NCBI RefSeq assembly: GCF_905163445.1
Contig: NC_053197.1
Location: 14,694,001-14,758,000, forward strand
From: Pararge aegeria
Taxonomy: Eukaryota > Arthropoda > Insecta > Lepidoptera > Nymphalidae
Length of the DNA stretch: 64,000 nucleotides
Direction: 5' to 3'
Positions 34,601 through 43,600 of the stretch are shown one piece after another (the stretch's first letter is position 1; each line of letters opens with the position of its first letter). The notes under the pieces were generated by a model that saw nothing but the letters and a program-made list of their open reading frames with translations, searched no databases and was not told where the DNA came from. A program made the position numbers and the translations under genes.

Positions 34601-37600
34601 AAAAATAAATTAAAAAGGATGAAAAGGTTAATTTAGAAATTTTATTAATTAAAATATGTATTTATAAATCTTTCTCTTTTTTGTCGAGCAATTGTGAACA
34701 ATCTTGTTTGATCCATATTTGATGTCTGATGTCGTTCTTCGCTCGTATTAACAAAATTTACTGTCATTTGCTCCATTAGAGTTCTGAAATATACAAATTA
34801 TATTATGCTCAATACTGTTGACCCAAATTAGTAGGGCAAATTGTATGTGAAAATGCAGGATCAATGATTTATAAGGAACCATTATTATAAGATATAATTT
34901 TATAATATTACCAAACATTAAAGTATATATTTACAATACACGCCTATAATGATGCATAATATTATAAAGTGTTATGCAGGTTATTTTCAGATAATATATG
35001 AATATACAAAAAACAATGTCTCATTATAATAAAATTGTTTATTTGAGGAATTAGTACAAAAACTTGGCAGTAGATACTGTATTTAGTAATGAAATATAAG
35101 AAAATACAAAAAAAAATGTCTGATAAATTATTTAACATGGGCATGGGTTAATCATCACGTCGAAATTACAATGTAGGATTGTGCATATATTTCTATTCAA
35201 CATTTTATTAAAATCTTGGAGAAAATCTGAAAAAGCAAAACAAGTAGGAATTAATTTACATGTTTAAATAACAAAGTAGAATTTTATTGGGGACTCAGGC
35301 TATGCTCTAGGGCCTTGGATGATGACTCCGGATTTAGAAGCTGCACCAAATAGTTCTGCAGAGAAGTACACAAACTGGCACTGCCAAGTAAGAAACTGTG
35401 TGGAAAGGGCCAATAGGTACCTCAAAGACACATTTCGCAGCTTGGGGATTGACTGGGTGCTTCATTACAGTCCCGAAAAAGCATCTCCACTTATATATGC
35501 CTGCATAACACTTTATAATATTATGCATCATTATAGGCGTGTATTGTAAATATATACTTTAAATAATATTTAAGTTCCCATAACTTATTATTATTGGGCA
35601 CATTAATGTTTGGTAATATTATAAAATTATATCTTATAATAATGGTTCCTTATAAATCATTGATCCTGCATTTTCACATACAATTTGCCCTACTAATTTG
35701 GGTCAACAGTATTGAGCATAATATAATTTGTATATTTCAGAACTCTAATGGAGCAAATGACAGTAAATTTTGTAAATACGAGCGAAGAACGACATCAGAC
35801 ATCAAATATGGATCAAACAAGATTGTTAACAGTTGCTCGACAAAAAAGAGAAAGATTTATAAATACATATTTTAATTAATAAAATTTCTAAATTAACCTT
35901 TTCATCCTTTTTAATTTATTTTTGTGTGATAAATGAGCATCCTGCATTCTTCCATCTATACCTACTCTGGAAAATAAATAAATTCTTCACTTGGTTGACT
36001 TTACAGCAACATGTATACTATGTATATGTTGCCTGTGGTGCTGCGTCCCCGTGCTGTTGCAGCTTTTTTAATGTCCTGCCACGTCTGCAAATAAAAGAAA
36101 AATTATGCAAGACTTGTTTGATGCCAACAACACTAATAAATAATTTAAATTTTTTGCACTTGCTTACTTTACCGTAAAATTGACTTAACTGTTTCCACTG
36201 ATTGACCGTCCCGTCTGGCCCATGCTCCTTCAGTAATGACTAAGATTTGCCACTGGAAGTCTGCCCTTTTGGCTCCTAAGAGTTCCTGTGAATTCCCCAG
36301 TGGCAAGGTGGTTGTGGGTTGGCATGAAATCTACCAACATTTGCAATTGTATTTTATTACTTCTTGATCTGAATAAACACAAATTTGTCAACTAATGGGC
36401 CATAGAAAAAGGCAAGCACAACTTTAAATAAAATAGTACAAGATCAATAATTTGATATGTAAACAGGATTGGATCTTGATGATTAACGTCTCTGTTTACT
36501 TTCACTGTAAAACATTCATTCATTAGGTACGCTTCTAAATCAATAGGTAGTCACTTTTTCAAACATTTTATAATAGAAGACTTACATTTTTGCACTCATT
36601 TTATTTTCTCGAAAGGTAGGTTTTATACCACTTTGAAAAATCCAGAATAAATAATATAAAAAACAGCCGCAGACGAGGAACATTTATAGATAAAAAAAAC
36701 AATAAAAAACTTAGACAACTAAAACAAAACAGAAAACGAAATATTTATTTGTCAAAACCATGAGCACAGATTAGAATAATTAATTTGTGACATTTACCGG
36801 GGGTTCGTCTTTCCCCTATTATATCCACCGTGGATATATTGTCCACCCGTGTGCCCATGCTCGGGGGGTGGATATAAATGCGTGAGGGGATAAACGTTAT
36901 ATCCTTTCCCCGTGGAGAAGTGTCCCCCGCCCATGCTAGCCCTGAGGAGATAATTACTAGTATATCCCCGGGGAAAGAATCAAAATGTTATCTTCTCTCA
37001 CAGCAAGTGGAAATATATGTGTATATTATTTGGATATTATTTACATTTGTGCCCCATTGTCCCCGTGCCATCCTATTCAATGTCCCCGTGCTTTAGCAGG
37101 TGGGCACGTTAATTATATCCCTTGTCAGGGGATATAATCCGGGGATATAATTTTTATCTCCTGCCTGTGCTAGCCCTGTTATAGATGTTTATCCCCGTTA
37201 ATTTTCTATCATTTATCAATTTTAATTTTTTTTAATCGTAACAATGCTTATCAAAAATCTATTAAAAATATATTAGATAAAGCATCCACAATCCGCTTGC
37301 GGGGTTTTTGATTGCCCAAGCAACAGGCGGTCAGGGCTCCAGAGTGAGGAACCTCCTCAAAATACGCGACGTTTCAAGGACTACTGCCTTCTGTATCTGA
37401 CCCTTGACCCAACAACCAAACGAAAGCTTCTTTCCACCCTCGTTTATTATTGGTCTATTAGTTTATTTCCGGTTGGTGCGCCAGTGCTCTGACAGTTGAT
37501 AAAGCTGTGGGAGAAGTTTAATTTTTATCCTTTCCCTGGAAAGATAATTGTCTCAGTTCCATACTAGCCCTGCTGATCGCTGTAATTTTATGTTTTAGGA

Positions 37601-40600
37601 TTCCATTTATCTTTGGACAATATACCGACGCAGTCGAGCTTCGCCTGTCTCTCCCTGAAGTTTGGAAGTGTTCTGTCAGCTTTAATTTTGATTGTAAGTA
37701 TATCTTCTACCTTCTTACCAAAAACACCACCTATTTACTGTTAAGGTGTTGATTGCTGTTGAAATTAGGTCTTCAGAGCTAAAAAAAAAATTCAAAATTC
37801 ATTTATTTCTACTACTACTTAAGCTACTACTTTATAAGCACTTTTGAAAAGTCAAGTATGTATGTTTGTAGTGACTCTACCACCGGTTCGGAAAGCAGAT
37901 TCTACCGAGAAGAGCCGGCAAGAAACTCGGTAGATGCTCTTTTCCAACATCGACATTTACAATCATTTATCTATCTTGCGGGAGATGAGAGCGAGGCTGG
38001 CTGCTTCATCAAATGTATAGTAACCTCGCTGTATTAGGTGTGTTTTTGCACATTTTTTAAATGCATGTATTGGTAGGTCAAGAATTAGCTTAGGAATCAT
38101 GTAAAAGCGTATACTCACGCTATAATGAAGAGTTTTCTCTCTGGTACTGCTGATGTATATGAGCGGCGGTGATCACTTAACACCAGGTTGCACCCACTTG
38201 CTCGTTTGCCCGCTAATAATATTAAAAAAAAACTATTAACAAAATCTATGTAGATCTGCGAAAAAACGGGTCAAGTTCAAGTGTGTCTGATTCCTACTTC
38301 AGAGATAGGCTAGTTTGTATCCCAATATATAATTGCCAAATTATTTTATTGCGAATTATTTGCTTAGTACCTAATTGAACGAAATACAGGAAAACTACAG
38401 CAACGCTTGGCGAGGTCTGCTAGTATTATGGATGGATATATTATTATTATTCATTAAACTCTTTATTTGTATACCTCAACATTAACATATTTAAAATATA
38501 ACAAAAACAGAAACATATTGAAAGAAGTAGTAATACAAAAGGCGGCCTTATCGCTTAATAGCGATCTCTGCCAGGCAACCTTAGAATTAGAAAAAAAAAG
38601 AAGAGGAGAATAGACTGCTGGTGGTACAAATATTAAAATACATACATGCGAATAACTACATGCTAATACATAAACTAGTGTACACAAAAATATAAAAATT
38701 AAATAATATAATTAATAAATAAAAATAAACTAATATATATAATAACAACACTTACATATTTAAATACTATAACATACAATAAATGAGTAAGTATACACAT
38801 ACTATTAATAGTCGTTAACAATATAATAGGCCTTAACTGCTCTTTTAAATATCGCCAGTGATTTGGATCGTCGTATGCTCAATGGAAGCGCATTCCACAG
38901 TTCCACAGCTCGTACGCTAAACGAACGCTTATAAAATTTGGTCCTATGATAAGGCATACACAGCGTCAGCGCACGGCACGATCTTAAATAAGATTGCTCA
39001 CCAAGAAAAGTGAACTTCTCTTTTAAATACGAGGGAGTTTTTAGATGAAATAACACACAGTACAGAAGTGAAAGTACATGCATATCCCGGCGACGACGAA
39101 TAGGAAGCCACTTGAGTTTTTGTCAAAATTCGGAAACATGGTCATATTTGCGAAGGCCAAATATGAACCGAATAGCAAGATTTTGAAGACGCTCAAGTTT
39201 ATTAAGCTGATCCTAGGTCAGATTAAGAAAGCTTGCATCCGCATAATCGAGAATAGATAGAAGCAGAGAATGTGCTAGCATAACTTTGGTCGGAATTGGA
39301 AGAAATGATTCCAGCCTTCGCAACGAGCTCATCGTCCCAAACACTTTCTGACTCAGCTCTTTGACATGCACTGTCCATGACAATTCCCGGTCGAGGTATA
39401 CACAAAGATCTTTAACAGAGTCACAAAAAGGAATAGCGATGCCATTATAAATAACAGAAGGAATGCTCAGCCAATCAACCCTCGCGATCATTCCTGAGCT
39501 ACCAATAACGATAGCTTTTGATTTTGCAGGATTGACCTTTAGCCCATATTGCCTGCTTCACTCAGAAATTGCAGCCAAATCATTATTTATAGCTGCAACA
39601 GCAGAACCAAGATTTTGAAGGGTAGATGAGCGATATATTTGGATATCATCTGCATACATGTGATAGAGAGAAGAGATTTTTTGAGTAATAGAGTTAATAA
39701 AAATAGAAAAAAGTAAGATATACTAGCGGTCCCTCGCGACTCTGTCCGCGTATAAGTCAACCTTAAAAGATAGACATTTCCTCTTATAGTTTTTTTTTTG
39801 TGCGAATCTTTTAAAGTGGTACAACTTTGTCATACATGATTTTTTCAAAATTTTGACGGTATATGCAGCGCACGCAGCGAATATCTCAAAAGAAAAAAAA
39901 CACCGATTTTAAAATATTCTTCGTTGGTGTTATACTCCTATTGGAGCTTAACACCAACTCCACCGGACTCCTTAGCGTGATAATATATAGCCTATAGCAT
40001 TCCTCGATAAATGGGCTATCCAACAAAGTAATAATTTTTCAAATCGCACCAGTAATTACTGAGATAATCGCGTCAAAGTAAACAAACAAATAAGGAAACA
40101 AACTTTCAGCAACGTGTAAATGAAAACCGAAATAATACTTTACAGGCTTTAGAGGTACATTATATACTGTCTCTGTGACTTATCTTTAGAGGTACATAAT
40201 GTATTGTCTCTGAGACTTATCTGTGAAACCGAAAACCTAATAGTTTTTGAGTAAACCGCTGCCATAGTTTTTACTGAAAGAAATCAGATACAGCCCTGTC
40301 ATCACATCCAAAATTGATATCATATGGCTCGTGTAACTTTATTAGGTACCTACGTGTCGCGTAGCGTAGGTCCTATGCTCGTGTCGGTCTTTCATCTTCA
40401 ATAAAGTTGTCTTAAGTAAACATTTAGAATGTATTGAAAATGTTTGTATGGAAAAATAAAAATACTTATTTTGATTTAAAAATTTTACAGGGTTAAAGGA
40501 AGGAAGGCTTTATGAAATAAACTAATGCATCCTTCAATATTATTTCGTAATTCTGTTACACGTTGTATATTAGTAAGTAAGCTAGCGTAGTCCGGCTTAG

Positions 40601-43600
40601 TTTGTTGTGGGCTTCTTCTTAGACCAGGACGCGTTTGGAACCCTCGTAGCTTTAGTTTTAAGTTTACGAATGTGGTTATCGCCATCACCTCACTACCGTG
40701 TAATTCTTATGTACGCATCAAAAGTGCCACCTAGGGGCCTACTTGAATAAAGATATTTTTGACTTTGACTTTGAGTATAAGATATAATTGATAAAAGGTG
40801 TTATGATTTAATGTTCCAGTTGTACTCCATCTTCGCGCTAGCACAATGCCTGGCAGCACTCAACATCCTGCCTCCGCATTGGACGCCAGACGACGTCGAC
40901 GTCATGGTGTCCTATGGCGTCATCATTTGTGTGACCATCGCACACACGGTCACGCTGTTCTTAAGCACCATCATGTTGGTGGGCGTACTACGGGTATGTT
41001 TTCAGTGAGGTCAAGCACCACACACGTGGGACATAATGTCCTTAACATTATGTCTCAGACAACAGTTTTGTCAAACTCCCTGATGCAGTAAAATAAATAA
41101 ATAAATAAATGAATATACTACGAAAATACACACATTGCAATCTAGCCCCAAAGTAAGCATAGCTTGTGTTATGGGTACTAAGATGACTGATGAATAATTA
41201 TATGAATAATATACATAAATACTTATAATATATAATAACAGCTAGCTGTTGCCCGCGACTTCGTCTGCGTTTGATTTTGTTTTTAAAGTATTCAGTATCG
41301 CTTAGCCTTAAATGAGTATAGTAGTATATATATATAACATGTGACTGTCAATTAATTATAGACAAATAATTTGCAATAAAATAAAATTGTGATTATAATT
41401 AAAGATCTAAGCTATCCTATCTCTTAAGTTGGACCAGACTGCTCACGGTGTGCCAATTTAATTTTAAATCGGTTAAGTAGTTTAAGAGTCCATCGCGGAC
41501 AAACATCGTGACAGGAGATTTTTATATATTAAGATAGATAAACACCCAGACACTGAAAAACATTCATGTTCATCACACAAACATTGTCCAGTTGTGGGAA
41601 TCGAACCCACTTTAATCAGTGTTGAGTCGTCTGGGTTTATATCCCGCATTGGACGCCAGACGACGTCGACATCAAGGTGTCTTATGGCGTCGTTACTTGT
41701 GTGACAATCGCGCACTCCATCACGCTGTTCCTATATACTATCACGTTGGTAAATGTACTGAAGGTATGTCTTTAGTGATGTCTAGGAACCTTATTCCATC
41801 GCCATTCTTCCTCAGATATCAGGTTTGTCAAACTCCCTGGCGCAATGGTGAGTTATCTTAGGTTATAGGTTCTATCTATCTTTATTGGTTCTTGACTGCA
41901 ATCTCACCTGTTATAAAAAATAGGATACAAAGGGCGGCCTTATCGCTTAGTAGCGATCTCTTCCTAACAACCTTAGGATTAGGAAAACCAAGGGAAACCG
42001 ATTTGTGCGGTGTATTATTATTATATACATACATACGAACAATTACACGCTAATACTTATCAAGATTACACACATAAAATACAAATAATAATAAATATAA
42101 AAATAATAAACTTATATATACTAAAACATACTTAAATATGAGTAAGAGAATAATATGCTTTAATAGAGAGAAGACAAAAGTGACATCCTTAAGCCGTAGG
42201 TGAGACCGGCAGGGTGATTACATATCTCGCGACAGGTTTGCGACAGGCGTAAATCTTGCAATCACTGCTGTCAAACGTCACTTTTCCGTAAAATAAATAA
42301 ACAAAAGTGACGTTTGACAGCAGTGATTGCAAGATCTACGCATGTCGCATTGCTGACGCGAGATACCTAATCACCCTGCGGAACACAGTGTTACAACAAT
42401 CCTGCTTAGCAACAGAAATAAGGATGGTAGCACTTCCCCGGTCGATTTACGTATACGCTTTTATAATATGATTCCTATGGTGATTTTGGACCTGCCAATG
42501 CATAAGTTTAAGGAATTTGTTAAAACACATTTATTACAGCGAGGTTACTATAAAATTAATGAATTTCTTAATGACAAGGTTGCTTGGAAGCATCCGGCTC
42601 CGCTTTCAGCTCTCAAAAGATAGAAAAATGAATGTTAAAATGCAAAATGTAAATTGTTGATGTTGGAAAAGAGTAACTGCTGAGTTTCTGGCCGGCTTCT
42701 TCTCGGTAGAATCTTCCTTCCGAACCGGTGGTAGAGCTACTACAGACAGACTTGACGTTTCAAAAGTGCTTATTGAAATAAATGAATTTTGAATTTTGAA
42801 TTTTTGATTTGTCACAAAGAGCTGTACTACAACAGTACTCCAAACTATCCTCAGTCAGTGTTTTATATATTTTCTCAACCATAACAAAGCATCAGTGAGA
42901 TGCCTTATTGCCTACTACAATCTAGCCAATAGGCTAGATTGTAGTAGGCAATAAGGCATCTCACTGACTTGCCTAATAAGTAACTTATTTTTAACTTAAA
43001 CTTCTACTTATAAATAGTTTCAACTAAGATATAGTCCAATGACTTAACTCAGTCTTTAATTATGATTTAGCGTTCACTTTGTTCACGTGAGCTTATTAAA
43101 TAGCACAAATACTAGTTTTATTCACTGCACTCATTGACATTACACTAACTTTACCTTTGAAGCCTTGTTATTATATGTTCGTTATTTTACTTTGAGGCCT
43201 CTTCATTGTTTAGAAATATTTGTTGGAAAGCTTCGGCTTACCTATTTATTATTTCAGTTTTTCAAATTCAAATTGATTTATTATTATAAATGACAGAGTT
43301 AACAAACAGACAGGTAACAAACATAAAAAACAATCGAATTGAGACCCTCCTCCTTTTTTGGTAAGTCGGTTAAAAAATTACAACAAAACGTTCATTTCGG
43401 TTAGTAACGATGAAAGCTTATAGCTATGTTAAATTCAAATTGGAAGTCATTTATTTCAAGTAGGCCTACTTTATAAGCACTTTTGAAAGGTCAAGTATGT
43501 ATGTTTGTCGCGACTCTACCACGAAAAGCAGATTCTACCGAGAAGAGCCGGCAAGAAACTCAGTAGTTGCTCTTTTCCAACATCAACATTTACAATCATT

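Larger units (their letters stand above)
33326..37177. mobile_element. PIF/Harbinger-derived composite fold-back element
   Basis: The outer ends agggctagcacgggcaggag and its inverted relative (tctcctgcctgtgctagccct) bound 3.85 kb. Inside, 33579-34981 and 35500-36943 are inverted copies of each other with few differences; the right arm has about 44 bp more. The centre (34982-35499) is single copy and joins a transposase remnant. Both arms carry a Myb/SANT-like remnant. The shorter MITEs at 10064, 16345, 23490 and 37465 share the ends and are likely non-autonomous relatives. It lies in gene C intron 1. Confidence 0.8.

Noticed and set aside
34341..36177. Identical 85-codon frames in both arms of the fold-back
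   Set aside because: They are antisense to the Myb-like remnant; identity comes from the inverted duplication, not selection.
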